Assembly: GCF_013466605.1 (NCBI RefSeq)
Contig: NZ_CP059162.1
Location: forward strand, 2,976,001 to 3,040,000
DNA length: 64,000 nt
Direction: 5' to 3'
Source of the DNA: Pseudomonas chlororaphis subsp. aurantiaca
GTDB lineage: Bacteria; Pseudomonadota; Gammaproteobacteria; Pseudomonadales; Pseudomonadaceae
The position numbers and the translations under genes were made by a program. The notes beneath the pieces were generated by a model, which made no database searches, had not been told where the DNA came from, and saw nothing but the letters and a program-made list of their open reading frames with translations. This document shows positions 1 to 11,167 of this stretch, in pieces. Numbering within the stretch: position 1 is the stretch's first letter; each line of letters begins with the position of its first letter.

Positions 1-48
1 GCTGGTGGAGCCGGTGACGAGGGCGGTCTTGCCCGCAAGATTGCTCAT
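1..48 (-). CDS. bdhA: 3-hydroxybutyrate dehydrogenase, N-terminus only (runs off the window)
   Basis: Only the first 16 codons are inside the window. They read MSNLAGKTALVTGSTS, the start of a short-chain dehydrogenase with the beginning of the TGxxxGxG cofactor loop. It follows the GntP permease gene by 7 bases on the same strand. A 3-hydroxybutyrate dehydrogenase next to a GntP permease and a sigma-54 activator is the known arrangement in Pseudomonas (PA2003-PA2005 type), so the assignment rests mostly on context. Confidence 0.7.
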   Translation of the reverse strand, partial: MSNLAGKTALVTGSTS

Positions 49-55
49 GAATACC

Positions 56-1447
56 TCACACAATGCCGGTGGCGTAGAAAGTGGCGATCACGACGAAGAC
101 GGCCAGGGTCTTGATCAGCGTAATGCAGAAAATGTCCTTGTAGGCTTGGCGGTGGGTCAGGCCGGTGACCGCCAGCAGGGTGATCACCGCGCCGTTGTGC
201 GGCAGGGTGTCCATGCCGCCGCTGGCCATGGCTGCCACGCGGTGCAGCACTTCCAGCGGGATGTTGGCGGCGTGGGCGGCGCTGATGAAGGTCTCCGACA
301 TGGCCGCCAGGGCGATGCTCATGCCGCCCGAGGCGGAGCCGGTGATGCCGGCCAGCAGGGTCACGGTGATGGCTTCGTTGACCAGCGGATTGGGGATGCT
401 TTTCAGCCAGTCCGACAGCACCAGAAAGCCCGGCAGGGAGGCGATCACCGCGCCGAAGCCGTATTCCGAGGCGGTGTTCATCGCCGCCAGCAGGGCACCG
501 CTGACCGCGCTCTTGCTGCCCTCGGCCAGCCTGCCGCGAATGGCCGAGAAACCGAACACCAGGACCATGATGATGCCCACCAGCAGGGCCGCCTGGACCG
601 CCCAGATGGCGGTGAGCTTGGCGACGTCGGTCTGCACCGGGGCGGCCATGCCGGCCAGGGCCAGGCTATGGGTCTTGCCGTACCACTGGGGAATCCAGTG
701 GGTGAACAGCAGGTTCATCAGGCCCACCAGCAACAGCGGCGACAGGGCGATCCAGGGGTTGGGCAACTGGATGTCGGCGGCGGTTTCCGGCTCGTTGCGC
801 AGGTCGCTGCCGTAGCCCTCACCGGCCTTGTGCGCCTTGTTGCGCTGGCGCTGGAGAAACAGCATGCCGGCGCAGAACACGAAAATGGTGCCGATCACCC
901 CCAGCCAGGGCGCGGCCCAGGCGGTGGTATTGAAGAAAGTGCTGGGGATGATGTTCTGGATCTGCGGGGTGCCGGGCAGGGCGTCCATGGTGAAGGAGAA
1001 CGCGCCGAGGGCGATGGTCGCCGGGATCAGGCGCTTGGGGATATTGCTCTGGCGGAACATCTCCGCAGCGAACGGATAGACCGCGAACACCACCACGAAC
1101 AGCGAGACGCCGCCGTAGGTCAGCAGGGCGCAGACCAGCACGATCACCAGTATCGCCTGGCGGGTGCCGAGCAGGCGGATGGCCGCCGCGACGATGGAAC
1201 GGGAGAAGCCCGACAGCTCGATCAGCTTGCCGAACACCGCGCCGAGCAGAAACACCGGGAAGTAGAGCTTGATGAAGCCGACCATCTTCTCCATGAACAC
1301 GCCGGTGAAGGCGGGCGCCACGGCGGACGGGTCGGTGAGCAGGACGGCGCCGAGGGCGGCGATGGGGGCAAAGAGGATAACGCTGTAGCCACGGTAAGCA
1401 GCCAACATCAGCAGCGCGAGGGCTGCCAGGGCAATGATCACACTCAT
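56..1447 (-). CDS. GntP-family permease, probable 3-hydroxybutyrate uptake
   Basis: The 463-residue protein is almost entirely hydrophobic, with about a dozen predicted membrane segments, and matches the GntP family of gluconate/hydroxyacid permeases in length and character. Family-typical glycine-rich stretches are visible, for example GSASGGMSIAL near residue 370 and SGGMDTLPHNGAV near residue 410. It precedes the dehydrogenase gene at the window edge in the same operon, so it likely imports 3-hydroxybutyrate with protons. The start has a good Shine-Dalgarno (GGAGAG), and a sigma-54-type promoter lies about 60 bases upstream. The substrate is inferred from the neighbours only. Confidence 0.85.
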   Translation of the reverse strand: MSVIIALAALALLMLAAYRGYSVILFAPIAALGAVLLTDPSAVAPAFTGVFMEKMVGFIKLYFPVFLLGAVFGKLIELSGFSRSIVAAAIRLLGTRQAILVIVLVCALLTYGGVSLFVVVFAVYPFAAEMFRQSNIPKRLIPATIALGAFSFTMDALPGTPQIQNIIPSTFFNTTAWAAPWLGVIGTIFVFCAGMLFLQRQRNKAHKAGEGYGSDLRNEPETAADIQLPNPWIALSPLLLVGLMNLLFTHWIPQWYGKTHSLALAGMAAPVQTDVAKLTAIWAVQAALLVGIIMVLVFGFSAIRGRLAEGSKSAVSGALLAAMNTASEYGFGAVIASLPGFLVLSDWLKSIPNPLVNEAITVTLLAGITGSASGGMSIALAAMSETFISAAHAANIPLEVLHRVAAMASGGMDTLPHNGAVITLLAVTGLTHRQAYKDIFCITLIKTLAVFVVIATFYATGIV

Positions 1448-1504
1448 GGTGTGTCTCTCCAGGATTGTTATTTTTGTAGGGTGTTGCGGGTGTGGGAGGG
1501 GCTA

Positions 1505-1521
1505 TAGCGAGTTTTGTGCCA
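1505..1521 (-). promoter_or_regulatory. Sigma-54 (-24/-12) promoter for the hydroxybutyrate operon
   Basis: Read on the minus strand the site is TGGCACAAAACTCGC, with the invariant GG and GC separated by 10 bases as RpoN requires. The -12 GC lies about 60 bases upstream of the permease start codon. The divergently placed neighbour is a sigma-54 activator gene, which supports the call. The TTGC part of the -12 box is degenerate (CTCGC). Confidence 0.55.
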
Positions 1522-1619
1522 GATGGTTAAGTATTTGATAAATAACAATATTTTATGGTTTTTGAGGGTGAAAGCAGAGCTTTGTCTCTATTTTGAGACT
1601 TTTGTCGGCTACAAGGGCC

Positions 1620-1690
1620 TTATCGCGGGCAAGCCTCGCTCCTACAGAAGCATGCGTGGACCTTGTAGGAGCGAGGCTTGCCCGCGATCA
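1620..1690. repeat. REP doublet (inverted pair)
   Basis: Two copies of a REP-type sequence face each other: ATCGCGGGCAAGCCTCGCTC then, about 20 bases later, GAGCGAGGCTTGCCCGCGAT. The pair can fold into a long hairpin and is typical of intergenic REPINs in fluorescent pseudomonads. It lies in the gap between the permease promoter and the 3' end of the activator gene. Confidence 0.85.
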
Positions 1691-1734
1691 GCGCGTAGCG
1701 CTGGCTCTTTCTCTGTATGGAGATGTGTATCTCT

Positions 1735-3153
<1,419 letters not shown>

Positions 3154-3189
3154 GGGGAAGGTCCTGAAGGGAGCGCGGCGCCGATTATG

Positions 3190-3345
3190 CCGGGAATCTT
3201 CACGGCTGGCTCTTGCCTTGTAGCCGCTGCCGCAGGCTGCGATCGACCGGAACGGTCGTGGCGATATCACTGGCGCTGGAAGACCCTACGGGTCTTATCG
3301 CAGGCTCCGCCAGCGGCTACAGATCTGTGCTCCTACAGAACAGGG
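3190..3345. repeat. REP-like inverted repeat cluster
   Basis: The gap between the activator and the ABC operon contains GTAGCCGCTGCCGCAGGCTG and, facing it, CAGGCTCCGCCAGCGGCTAC, plus the short hairpin GACCCTACGGGTC. This is a second REP class common in Pseudomonas. It may also serve as the 3' end signal of the peptide-transport operon. I see no gene here. Confidence 0.75.
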
Positions 3346-4920
3346 TCAGGCGGGGTGGGCGGCGGCCAGCAGTTCCTGGGTGTAGGGATGCTGCGGCGCT
3401 TCGAACACTTCGTGGCTGGGGCCGCGCTCGACTACCTTGCCGTCCTTGATCACGATCATGTCGTGGGCCAGGGCTCGGACCACGGCCAGGTCGTGGCTGA
3501 TGAACAGGTAGGTCAGGCCATGCCGCTCCTGGAGCTGGCGCAGCAGCGCCACCACCTGCTTCTGCACGGTGCGGTCGAGGGCCGAGGTCGGTTCGTCCAG
3601 CAGGATCAGCGCCGGCTTGAGCACCAGGGCGCGGGCAATGGCGATGCGCTGGCGCTGGCCACCGGAAAACTCGTGGGGGTAGCGATGGCGGCTGGCCGGG
3701 TCCAGGCCGACTTCCTCCAGCACCTGGATCACCTGCTGCTCGCACTGCTGGGCGGTGGAGTGGCTGTGCACTTCCAGCCCTTCGCTGATGATCTGTTGCA
3801 CCGACATCCGTGGGCTGAGGCTGCCGAACGGGTCCTGGAACACCACCTGCATCTGCTTGCGCCACGGCCGCAGCTGCTTCTGGTTGAGGCCGTCGAGGGC
3901 CTCGCCCTGGAAGCGGATGCTGCCTTCGGAATCCAGCAACCGCAGGATCGCCTGGCCGAGGGTCGACTTGCCCGACCCGGACTCACCGACGATGCCCAGG
4001 GTCTTGCCCCGTTGCAGGCTCAGGCTGATGCCGTCCACCGCCCGCAGGTATTGCTTGCGCCGGAACAGCCCGCCGCCGATCTGGAACTGCACATTGAGGT
4101 CGTCCACCTGCAGCACCACTTCGCGCTCGTCCCGGGGCAGGGCTTCGCCTTCCGGCTCGGCGTTGAGCAGCACGCAGCTGTAGGGATGCTTGGGGGCGGT
4201 GAACAGGGTTTCGCACGGTGCCTGTTCGACGATCTGCCCGGCCTTCATCACACAGACGCGCTGGGCGATGCTGCGCACCAGATTGAGGTCGTGGCTGATC
4301 AGCAGCAGCGACATGCCCAGGCGCTGTTGCAGGGATTTGAGCAGCAGCAGGATCTTGCGTTGCACCGTCACGTCGAGGGCGGTGGTCGGTTCGTCGGCGA
4401 TCAGCAACTCCGGTTCGCAGGCCAGGGCCATGGCGATCATCACCCGCTGGCGTTGGCCGCCGGAGAGCTGGTGCGGATAGGCCTTGAGCCGCTCCTCGGG
4501 CTTCTGGATGCCCACCAGTTGTAGCAACTCGAGGATCCGCGCCTGGGCCGCCTTGCCGCCCAGGCCCTTGTGCAGCAGCAGGGTTTCGCCGATCTGCTTT
4601 TCGATGCTGTGCAGCGGGTTCAGCGAGGTCATCGGCTCCTGGAAGATCATGGCGATGCGATCGCCGCGCAGTTTCTGCAAGGTCCGCGCATCGGCGCCGA
4701 GCAGCTCCCGGCCACGGTAGCGAATGCTGCCGCTGCTCTGGGTGTCGCAGTCGGGCAGCAATTGCAGGATCGAATGGGCGGTCACCGACTTGCCCGACCC
4801 CGACTCGCCGACCAGGGCCAGGCACTCGCCGGGGCGGATATCCAGGCACAGGTCGCGCACCACCTTCTGGTCGCCGAAGGCGACGTTGAGGTTGCGGATT
4901 TCAATCAGGTTGTCAGTCAT
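3346..4920 (-). CDS. yejF: Peptide ABC transporter, double ATPase subunit YejF
   Basis: The 524-residue protein contains two fused ABC ATPase modules. The first (about 5-250) has Walker A GESGSGKS, signature LSGGQRQR and Walker B LLIADEP; the second (about 270-520) has [16 protein letters not shown] and LILLDEP. Each has the C-terminal oligopeptide/dipeptide extension, seen as HPY motifs. This tandem layout is diagnostic of YejF/DdpF-type peptide importers. The start at 4920 lies 29 bases after yejE. It energises uptake of oligopeptides, and in enterobacteria of microcin C, at the inner membrane. Confidence 0.93.
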   Translation of the reverse strand: MTDNLIEIRNLNVAFGDQKVVRDLCLDIRPGECLALVGESGSGKSVTAHSILQLLPDCDTQSSGSIRYRGRELLGADARTLQKLRGDRIAMIFQEPMTSLNPLHSIEKQIGETLLLHKGLGGKAAQARILELLQLVGIQKPEERLKAYPHQLSGGQRQRVMIAMALACEPELLIADEPTTALDVTVQRKILLLLKSLQQRLGMSLLLISHDLNLVRSIAQRVCVMKAGQIVEQAPCETLFTAPKHPYSCVLLNAEPEGEALPRDEREVVLQVDDLNVQFQIGGGLFRRKQYLRAVDGISLSLQRGKTLGIVGESGSGKSTLGQAILRLLDSEGSIRFQGEALDGLNQKQLRPWRKQMQVVFQDPFGSLSPRMSVQQIISEGLEVHSHSTAQQCEQQVIQVLEEVGLDPASRHRYPHEFSGGQRQRIAIARALVLKPALILLDEPTSALDRTVQKQVVALLRQLQERHGLTYLFISHDLAVVRALAHDMIVIKDGKVVERGPSHEVFEAPQHPYTQELLAAAHPA

Positions 4921-4949
4921 TTCAGCATCCGCTTGGTCAGGAACATGGC

Positions 4950-5972
4950 TCAAGAACGTGGATCGAAAGCATCGCGCAACGCCTCGCCGATAAACACCAG
5001 CAGCGAGAGGATCAGCGCCAGGGTGAAAAATGCCGTCAGGCCCAGCCAGGGCGCCTGCAGGTTCTGCTTGCCCTGGCCGATCAACTCGCCCAGGGATGCG
5101 CTGCCAGCGGGCATGCCGAAGCCGAGGAAATCCAGGGCGGTGAGGGTGGAAATCGCCCCGGTGAGAATGAACGGCAGGTAGCTCAGGGTGGCGTTCATCG
5201 CATTGGGCAGGATGTGCCGCACGATCACCTTGCGGTCGTTGAGGCCCAGGGCGCGGGCGGCCTTGACGTATTCCAGGTTGCGCCCACGCAGGAACTCGGC
5301 GCGCACCACGTCCACCAGGGCCAGCCAGGAGAACAGTGCCATGATCCCCAGCAGCCACCAGAAGTTCGGCTCGACGAAACCGGACAGGATAATCAGCAGG
5401 TACAGCACCGGCAGCCCCGACCAGACCTCCAGCAGGCGCTGGCCCAGCAGGTCGACCCAGCCGCCGTAATAGCCTTGCAGGGCGCCGGCGGCGATGCCGA
5501 TCAGGGCGCTGATAAAGGTCAGGGCCAGGGCGAACAGGATCGACACCCGGGCGCCGTAGATCACCCGGGCCAGCACATCCCGCGCCTGGTCGTCGGTGCC
5601 CAGCCAGTTGACCGCGGTCGGCGGGCTCGGCGCCGGGCGGCTGAGCTCGTAGTTGGGCGTGTCTTCGCTGAACGGGATCGGCGGGAACAGCAGCCAGCCG
5701 CCGTCCTGGCGGATCAGCTTCTGCACATAATCGCTGCGATAGTCGGCCTGGAACGGCAGCTGGCCGCCGAACTCCTGCTCGGTGTAGCGCTTGAACACCG
5801 GGAAATACAGCGAGCCCTGGTAGCTGACCACCAAGGGTTTGTCGTTGGCGATCAGTTCGCCGCCGAGGGTGAGGAGGAACAGGCCGACAAACATCCACAG
5901 CGACCACCAGCCACGGCGGTTTTTCTTGAAGCGGTCGAAGCGCCGGCGCGCCAGCGGGGAGAGCTTGAGCAT
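4950..5972 (-). CDS. yejE: Peptide ABC transporter permease YejE
   Basis: The 340-residue inner-membrane permease starts with a cytoplasmic basic stretch (RRRFDRFKKNRR), one membrane helix and a periplasmic loop, followed by the five-helix BPD transport domain with the EAA-type loop (EYVKAARALGLNDRKVIVRHILPNA). Length and layout fit YejE/OppC. Its ATG overlaps the yejB stop by one base (TGATG), so the two are translationally coupled. It pairs with YejB to form the channel. Confidence 0.93.
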   Translation of the reverse strand: MLKLSPLARRRFDRFKKNRRGWWSLWMFVGLFLLTLGGELIANDKPLVVSYQGSLYFPVFKRYTEQEFGGQLPFQADYRSDYVQKLIRQDGGWLLFPPIPFSEDTPNYELSRPAPSPPTAVNWLGTDDQARDVLARVIYGARVSILFALALTFISALIGIAAGALQGYYGGWVDLLGQRLLEVWSGLPVLYLLIILSGFVEPNFWWLLGIMALFSWLALVDVVRAEFLRGRNLEYVKAARALGLNDRKVIVRHILPNAMNATLSYLPFILTGAISTLTALDFLGFGMPAGSASLGELIGQGKQNLQAPWLGLTAFFTLALILSLLVFIGEALRDAFDPRS

Positions 5973-7033
5973 CAGGCGTTCCTCGCGGCGAAGTCGATAC
6001 GCGGGTCGACCAGGGTGTAGCAGAGGTCGCCGATGAGTTTTATCAGCAGGCCGAACAGGGTGAAGATGAACAGCGAGCCGAACACCACCGGGTAGTCCCG
6101 CGACACCGCGGCCTCGTAGCTCATGCGCCCGAGGCCGTCGAGGGAGAAGATCACCTCGATCAAGAGGGAGCCGGCGAAGAACACGCTGATAAAGGCCTGG
6201 GGAATGCCCGAGACCACCAGCAGCATGGCGTTGCGAAACACATGGCCGTACAGCACCCGGCGTTCGCTCAGGCCCTTGGCCCGGGCGGTGACCACGTACT
6301 GGCGGGTGATCTCGTTGAGGAACGAGTTCTTGGTGAGGATGGTCAGGGTGGCGAAGCCGCCGATCACCAGGGAGGTCACCGGCAGCACCAGGTGCCAGAA
6401 GTAGTCGGCGACCTTGCCCAGGGTGCTCAGTTGCTCGAAGTTCTCCGAGACCAGCCCGCGCACCGGGAACCAGTTCAGCGAGGTACCGCCGGCGAACATC
6501 ACGATCAGGAACATGGCGAACAGGAAGGCCGGCATGGCGTAGCCGATGATGATCGCGGTGCTGCTCCAGATATCGAAATGGCTGCCATGGTGCACCGCCT
6601 TGCGAATCCCCAGGGGGATCGACACCAGGTAGGTGATCAGCGTCGCCCAGAGCCCGAGGGAGATGGTCACCGGCATCTTTTGCAGGATCAGCTCGGTGAC
6701 CGTGGCGCCGCGGAAGAAGCTCTTGCCGAAGTCCAGCTGCGCGTAGCTTTTGAGCATTAGCCACAGGCGTTCGTGGGCCGGCTTGTCGAAACCGTACTGT
6801 TTCTCGATGTCCTTGATCAACTGCGGGTCGAGGCCGCGGCTGGCCCGCGAGTTGCCGCTGACGCCGTCGCTCGAGCCACCGAGGTTGCCGCCGCCCCCTA
6901 TGCCTTGCAGGCGGGCGATGGCCTGTTCCACCGGGCCGCCGGGGGCGGCCTGGACGATGGCGAAGTTGACCAGCAGGATGATCAGCAGGGTCGGGATGAT
7001 CAGCAGCAGGCGCCGCAGGATATACGCCAGCAT
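5972..7033 (-). CDS. yejB: Peptide ABC transporter permease YejB
   Basis: The 353-residue protein begins [20 protein letters not shown], the OppB/DppB-type first helix. The periplasmic insert carries a glycine/serine-rich stretch (about residues 45-65), and the EAA loop reads [20 protein letters not shown]. The start overlaps the stop of the solute-binding-protein gene by one base, giving a tightly coupled operon in the order binding protein, yejB, yejE, yejF. Confidence 0.93.
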   Translation of the reverse strand: MLAYILRRLLLIIPTLLIILLVNFAIVQAAPGGPVEQAIARLQGIGGGGNLGGSSDGVSGNSRASRGLDPQLIKDIEKQYGFDKPAHERLWLMLKSYAQLDFGKSFFRGATVTELILQKMPVTISLGLWATLITYLVSIPLGIRKAVHHGSHFDIWSSTAIIIGYAMPAFLFAMFLIVMFAGGTSLNWFPVRGLVSENFEQLSTLGKVADYFWHLVLPVTSLVIGGFATLTILTKNSFLNEITRQYVVTARAKGLSERRVLYGHVFRNAMLLVVSGIPQAFISVFFAGSLLIEVIFSLDGLGRMSYEAAVSRDYPVVFGSLFIFTLFGLLIKLIGDLCYTLVDPRIDFAARNA

Positions 7034-8901
7034 CAGTGCGGCCCTCCAGGCTTGCCGCGCTGGACGCGCTCGGCCGCCATTTGCTCGTTGGTCAGGGGCG
7101 TGCGGCTCATTTCCCACCAGCTTTCGATGGCTTCGTCATTGCTGGCGGGAATGGCCGGCATGCCGAAGCGGTTCCACCACACGGTGGAGGTGCCCGGCGG
7201 GTAGTAGTTGGGGATCCAGTAGTAATTCCATTGCAGCACCCGGTCCAGGGCATGGGCATAGCGCAGCATCTGCGGCTGGCTGGTGGCCTTGACCAGGCCG
7301 CTGATCAGGCTGTCCACCGCCGGGTTCTTCAGCACCATCAGGTTGCTGGAGCCGGGGTCGTTGGCCGCCGCCGAACCGAAGTAGTTGTACAGCTCCAGCC
7401 CCGGCGAGGTGGTCACCGGGTAGCCGGTGACGATCATGTCGTAGTCGCGGGCCATCAGCCGGTTGACGTACTGCGAGGCGTCGATGCGGCGGATTTCCAG
7501 GGTGATGCCGATCTGCGCCAGGTTGCGCTTGTACGGCAGCAGCAGGCGCTCGATGCCGTTCTGGCTGTTGAGGAAGGTGAAGCGCAGCGGTTCGCCGTCG
7601 GCGTTGACCAGCGTGTCGCCGTCGGGTTTCCAGCCGGCCGCTTCGAGCAGGGCCAGGGCTTGCAGTTGCTTGTCGCGGATCAGGCCGCTGCCATCGGTTT
7701 TTGGTGCCTCGAACACCTGGGTGAAGACTTCGTCGGGGACCTGCCCGCGCAGCGGTTCGAGGATTTTCAGCTCTTCGGCATCCGGTAGCGCCCGCGCGGC
7801 CAGGGCGCTGTTGGAGAAGAAGCTCTGCTGGCGGATATACAGGTCGCGCATCATCTGCCGGTTGCTCCACTCGAAGTCCCAGAGCATGGCCAGGGCCTGG
7901 CGCACCCGGCGGTCCTGGAACATCGGTTTTTGCAGGTTGAACACGAAGCCCTGGGCCGGTTGCGGCGCTTCCTTGGCCAGGTGGGCCTTTTGCAGGCGGC
8001 CGTCGTCCAGGGCCGGGCTGTCGTAACCGATGGAGAAGCCGGTGGCGGAGAACTCGCGGTTGTAGTCGTAGGCGCCGCCGCGCAGCACCTGGCGGGCGAC
8101 GTCGGTGTCGCCGAAGTACTCGATGCTGAAGCGGTCGAAGTTGTACAGGCCGCGGCTGACCGGCAGGTCCTTGCCCCACCAGTCGGCATCGCGGGTGAAG
8201 GTGATGCTGTTGCCGTTATCGACCTTGCTCACCTTGTAGGGGCCGCTGCCCAGGGGCGCTTCGTAACCCCCGCCACCGGCGAAGTCGCGGCTCTTCCACC
8301 AATGCTCGGGGAGCACCGGCAGGGTCGCGATATCCAGGGGCAGGGTACGGTTTTCATTGCTCTTGAAGTCGAAACGGATCACCCGCGGCGACTCGACCTC
8401 GACGTCCTTGACGTCGGCGAACTGGGTGCGATAGCGCAGGCTGCCCTGGGTCATCAGCAGGTTGTAGGTATAGCGCACGTCCTCGGCGGTGATCGGCTTG
8501 CCGTCGGCGAAGCGCGCCTTGGGGTTGAGGTAGAAGCGCAGCCACAGGCCGTCGTCGGCGCGCTCCATCTTTTGTGCCACCAGGCCATAGACGGTGTAGG
8601 GCTCGTCCAGCGAGCGCTGGGCCAGGGGCGAATAGATATAACCGTCGAGTTGCGAGACGCCGATGCCTTTGTCGATGTAGGGCAACACATGGTCGAAGCG
8701 GCCGATCTCGATGGCCGAGCGGCGCATGCTCCCGCCCTTGGGCGCCCGTGGGTTGGTGTAGGCGAAGTGGCTGAAGCCGGCGGGGTATTTGGCCGGTTCG
8801 CCATAGACGGTCAAGGCGTGTTGCGGTGCGGCGTCGGCACTCGCGGCCCCCAGCAGCAGGGCCAGGGCGGTGAAGATCATGGAGGGGAAAAGCAGGCGCA
8901 T
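7033..8901 (-). CDS. yejA: Periplasmic peptide-binding protein of the Yej transporter (SBP_bac_5)
   Basis: The 622-residue protein has a Sec signal peptide ([18 protein letters not shown] ... ADAA) and the YejA-type start [19 protein letters not shown]. The family motif NPRAPKGGS and the conserved SBP_bac_5 segments [14 protein letters not shown] and [10 protein letters not shown] follow. I placed the start at the ATG at 8901 because the signal peptide begins there, although the frame is open further upstream. As first gene of the operon it captures oligopeptides and delivers them to YejBE. A promoter should lie between 8902 and 9036. Confidence 0.92.
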   Translation of the reverse strand: MRLLFPSMIFTALALLLGAASADAAPQHALTVYGEPAKYPAGFSHFAYTNPRAPKGGSMRRSAIEIGRFDHVLPYIDKGIGVSQLDGYIYSPLAQRSLDEPYTVYGLVAQKMERADDGLWLRFYLNPKARFADGKPITAEDVRYTYNLLMTQGSLRYRTQFADVKDVEVESPRVIRFDFKSNENRTLPLDIATLPVLPEHWWKSRDFAGGGGYEAPLGSGPYKVSKVDNGNSITFTRDADWWGKDLPVSRGLYNFDRFSIEYFGDTDVARQVLRGGAYDYNREFSATGFSIGYDSPALDDGRLQKAHLAKEAPQPAQGFVFNLQKPMFQDRRVRQALAMLWDFEWSNRQMMRDLYIRQQSFFSNSALAARALPDAEELKILEPLRGQVPDEVFTQVFEAPKTDGSGLIRDKQLQALALLEAAGWKPDGDTLVNADGEPLRFTFLNSQNGIERLLLPYKRNLAQIGITLEIRRIDASQYVNRLMARDYDMIVTGYPVTTSPGLELYNYFGSAAANDPGSSNLMVLKNPAVDSLISGLVKATSQPQMLRYAHALDRVLQWNYYWIPNYYPPGTSTVWWNRFGMPAIPASNDEAIESWWEMSRTPLTNEQMAAERVQRGKPGGPH

Positions 8902-9036
8902 TGTCAGCCTTAAGAGCCGGGTGATCGATGACCACGATTTGTACGCTACCGGCGCGCTGCTGACCAGCGCGGGCCGTAGCCCAAACACAACGGCCCACCA
9001 AAGGGCGGGCCGTCGTTCACGCAAATCGCGACAGGA

Positions 9037-9318
9037 TCAGTCCTGGCGGCTGGTCACTTCCAGCAGGTGATAACCGAACTGGGTCTTCACCGGGCCTTGC
9101 ACGACGTTGACCGGGGCGCTGAACACCACGGTGTCGAATTCCTTGACCATCTGGCCTGGGCCGAACGAGCCGAGGTTGCCGCCGTCACGGCTGGATGGGC
9201 AGGTGGAGTTCTTCTTGGCGACTTCGGCGAAGTCGGCGCCGGCTTCGATTTCGGCTTTCAGTTCATTGCACTTGGCTTCGCTGGCAACGAGGATATGACG
9301 GGCGGTGGCTTTGGCCAT
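9037..9318 (-). CDS. ppiC: Parvulin-type peptidyl-prolyl isomerase PpiC
   Basis: The protein has 93 residues and is essentially a single rotamase domain: ARHILV at the start, DGGNLGSFGPGQM in the middle and GPVKTQFGYHLLEV at the end are parvulin hallmarks. No signal peptide is present, so it acts in the cytoplasm. The start at 9318 is preceded by AAAGGAG at good spacing; an in-frame ATG 18 bases upstream lacks this. It is monocistronic. Confidence 0.93.
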   Translation of the reverse strand: MAKATARHILVASEAKCNELKAEIEAGADFAEVAKKNSTCPSSRDGGNLGSFGPGQMVKEFDTVVFSAPVNVVQGPVKTQFGYHLLEVTSRQD

Positions 9319-9474
9319 GGGAGTTGCTCCTTTCAAGAAAGTGGTGAGCCTACCGGATTGTGTGGCCTATTTCTCGTCAAAGTTCCGTCAAGGCATTGCA
9401 GCAAAGGATGGCCGGTAGGGCCACCCGCCGTAACCCCTGGCGCAGGCGGCGAAGGCCCGGGCCAGGGCTCTGCT

Positions 9475-9590
9475 TCTGTAGGAGCAGGGGGGGGGACGCC
9501 CAGTCCTTGCCCGCGATACAGGCGACGCGAAAGGTCAGTTACACCGCGTCATCATTTATCGCGGGCAAGCCTCGCTCCTGCAGTCCCAGG
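9475..9590. repeat. REP doublet (inverted pair) in a 273-base gap
   Basis: CTGTAGGAGCAG...CTTGCCCGCGATA is followed by an inverted partner, TTATCGCGGGCAAGCCTCGC, ending at CCTGCAG just before the DAHP synthase stop. It is the same REP family as at 1620-1690. The first copy carries an insertion with a run of G. The rest of the gap from 9319 shows nothing recognisable. Confidence 0.8.
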
Positions 9591-9591
9591 A

Positions 9592-10689
9592 TCAGGCGGA
9601 AGCCGGAATGTCTTGCCGGGCGTTACGCAACTGCCGGGCGGCATTGCGCAACAGCTGCTCGGTAGCGTCCCAGCCCAGGCAACCGTCCGTCACCGAAACC
9701 CCGTAGCGCAGGGTCGGGCTCAGGGGCTGGCAACCCTCGAACAGATGGCTCTCCAGCATCACCCCGACCAGGGACGAATCGCCCTGCAGGCGCTGCTCCA
9801 ATACTTCGTCGAACACCGCCGGTTGGCGCAAGGGGTCCTTGCTGCTGTTGGCATGGCTGCAATCGACCATGATCCGCGCCGGGATCTTCAGCTTCTGCAG
9901 GTCGTTCTGGATCTGGGCCACGCTCTGGCGATCGTAGTTCGGGCCGCGATGGCCGCCGCGCAGCACCAGGTGGGTATCCGGGTTGCCCGGGGTCTGGATC
10001 ACCGCCGGATGGCCCTGGCTGTCGACGCCGAAGTGGCGGTGCGGGTGCGCCGCCGAGCGCATGGCGTCGCAGGCGATGCCGACGCCGCCGTCGGTGCCGT
10101 TCTTGAAGCCCACGGGGATGCCCAGGCCGCTGGCCATTTCCCGGTGGATCTGCGATTCGGTGGTGCGCGCGCCAATGGCGACCCAGCTCAGCAGGTCGTC
10201 GAAGTAGCCGGCGGCCATGGGTTGCAGCAATTCGGTGGCGATCGGCAGGCCCAGGCGGAGCATTTCGCGCATCAGTTCACGGGACAGGGTCAGGCCGCCG
10301 GCCATGTCGTCGCTACCGTCCAGGCGTGGGTCGTAGGCCAGGCCTTTCCAGCCGACGGTGGTGCGGGGTTTTTCGACGTAGGCGCGCATCACCAGCAGCA
10401 GTTCGTCGCTGACTTCGGCGGCCAGGCTGGCCAGGTTGCTGGCGTATTCCAGGGCGGATTGGGGATCGTGGATCGAGCAGGGGCCGACGACGACCAGCAA
10501 ACGGGAGTCTTCACCGTTGAGGATGGCGCGCACCGCCTGGCGATGGGCGGCGACTTGCTGGCCGAGGGCCGGGCTGAGGGGCAGTTGCTGCTTGAGCTCC
10601 AGCGAGCTGGGCAGGCGCCGGGTCAGGGTTTCGTTGGCGCAGTTGCGGGTGGACAGCGGCAGAGCGGAGACGGACGAGTTCATATTCAA
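9592..10689 (-). CDS. 3-deoxy-7-phosphoheptulonate (DAHP) synthase, class I
   Basis: It condenses phosphoenolpyruvate and erythrose-4-phosphate in the first step of aromatic amino-acid synthesis. Class I (AroF/G/H) motifs are clear: VVVGPCSIHD near residue 70, RAYVEKPRTTVGWKG near 105, GARTTESQIHREMASG near 175, GFKNGTDG near 195 and DCSHANSSKD near 270. The length, 365 residues, is normal. The first two in-frame ATGs (10689 and 10683) are both possible starts. Which feedback isoenzyme it is cannot be decided here. The upstream region carries two leader peptides rich in aromatic codons and a strong terminator, pointing to attenuation by aromatic amino-acid supply. Confidence 0.93.
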   Translation of the reverse strand: MNMNSSVSALPLSTRNCANETLTRRLPSSLELKQQLPLSPALGQQVAAHRQAVRAILNGEDSRLLVVVGPCSIHDPQSALEYASNLASLAAEVSDELLLVMRAYVEKPRTTVGWKGLAYDPRLDGSDDMAGGLTLSRELMREMLRLGLPIATELLQPMAAGYFDDLLSWVAIGARTTESQIHREMASGLGIPVGFKNGTDGGVGIACDAMRSAAHPHRHFGVDSQGHPAVIQTPGNPDTHLVLRGGHRGPNYDRQSVAQIQNDLQKLKIPARIMVDCSHANSSKDPLRQPAVFDEVLEQRLQGDSSLVGVMLESHLFEGCQPLSPTLRYGVSVTDGCLGWDATEQLLRNAARQLRNARQDIPASA

Positions 10690-10731
10690 GGCTTCCTGGG
10701 CAGGGCGGCGGGTGGTGTCCCGCGCGCGGCC

Positions 10732-10884
10732 CTACTGGGGTGTTCGACAATTGGCCGGATTGGCTGTGCAGGTGTGTTTGCCACCAGTAGGTGACCGATC
10801 GGAGGCGGCAGGCTGTCCCGAACGGAGGCTGCTAAATCGCCAGGCGCAGCAGGTGTCGTAACGGTAATAAGTGGCGTAGTTCAT
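10732..10884 (-). CDS. Second leader peptide upstream of DAHP synthase (Tyr-rich)
   Basis: A 50-codon open frame starts with ATG at 10884 and encodes MNYATYYRYDTCCAWRFSSL at its N-terminus: four Tyr, one Trp and one Phe within the first 17 codons. It ends 43-49 bases before the DAHP synthase start. It lies between the terminator at 10947-10984 and the structural gene. Its aromatic codon density near the start suggests a ribosome-stalling role, but the later part is ordinary and could be non-functional. Confidence 0.55.
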   Translation of the reverse strand: MNYATYYRYDTCCAWRFSSLRSGQPAASDRSPTGGKHTCTANPANCRTPQ

Positions 10885-10946
10885 GGTTTGAATCCTCGGT
10901 AAGTTCGGCGTGTTGCTGAAAGTCGTGGTTAAAAATCTTTGGCCCG

Positions 10947-10984
10947 GAAAAACAAAACCCCCGGTCGGGAGGCCGACCGGGGGT
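10947..10984 (-). terminator. Intrinsic terminator/attenuator upstream of DAHP synthase
   Basis: A perfect 12-bp stem (ACCCCCGGTCGG / CCGACCGGGGGT) with a 4-base loop is followed, on the minus strand, by TTTTGTTTTT. It lies about 50 bases downstream of the stop codon of the first leader peptide, the classic position of an attenuator. Confidence 0.9.
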
Positions 10985-11032
10985 GAGATTTTCTCTGGTA
11001 GGCGACCCGTTCAAGTGGGCGCCGTTTGGGTA

Positions 11033-11167
11033 TCAGGCGCGCCAGTGGCTAAACCAATACCCAAAATAAAAGCTCGCCGGAGCGCAGGCGTTTTTCACCC
11101 AGGCAGCCGCACCGGCGCGCGAGGCGCTGGCAGTGTGACGATGCAGGGAAAGGGTGAGGGACGACAT
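11033..11167 (-). CDS. First leader peptide upstream of DAHP synthase (aromatic run)
   Basis: A 44-codon frame starts at ATG 11167 after an ACGGAG Shine-Dalgarno and ends with TGA at 11033. Its C-terminal end reads SFYFGYWFSHWRA, with seven aromatic residues (three Phe, two Tyr, two Trp) in ten codons, FYFGYWFSHW. A strong terminator follows about 50 bases downstream. This is the classic architecture of ribosome-mediated attenuation, in which shortage of charged aromatic tRNAs stalls the ribosome in the run and prevents termination. The antiterminator pairing was not modelled. Confidence 0.75.
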   Translation of the reverse strand: MSSLTLSLHRHTASASRAGAAAWVKNACAPASFYFGYWFSHWRA

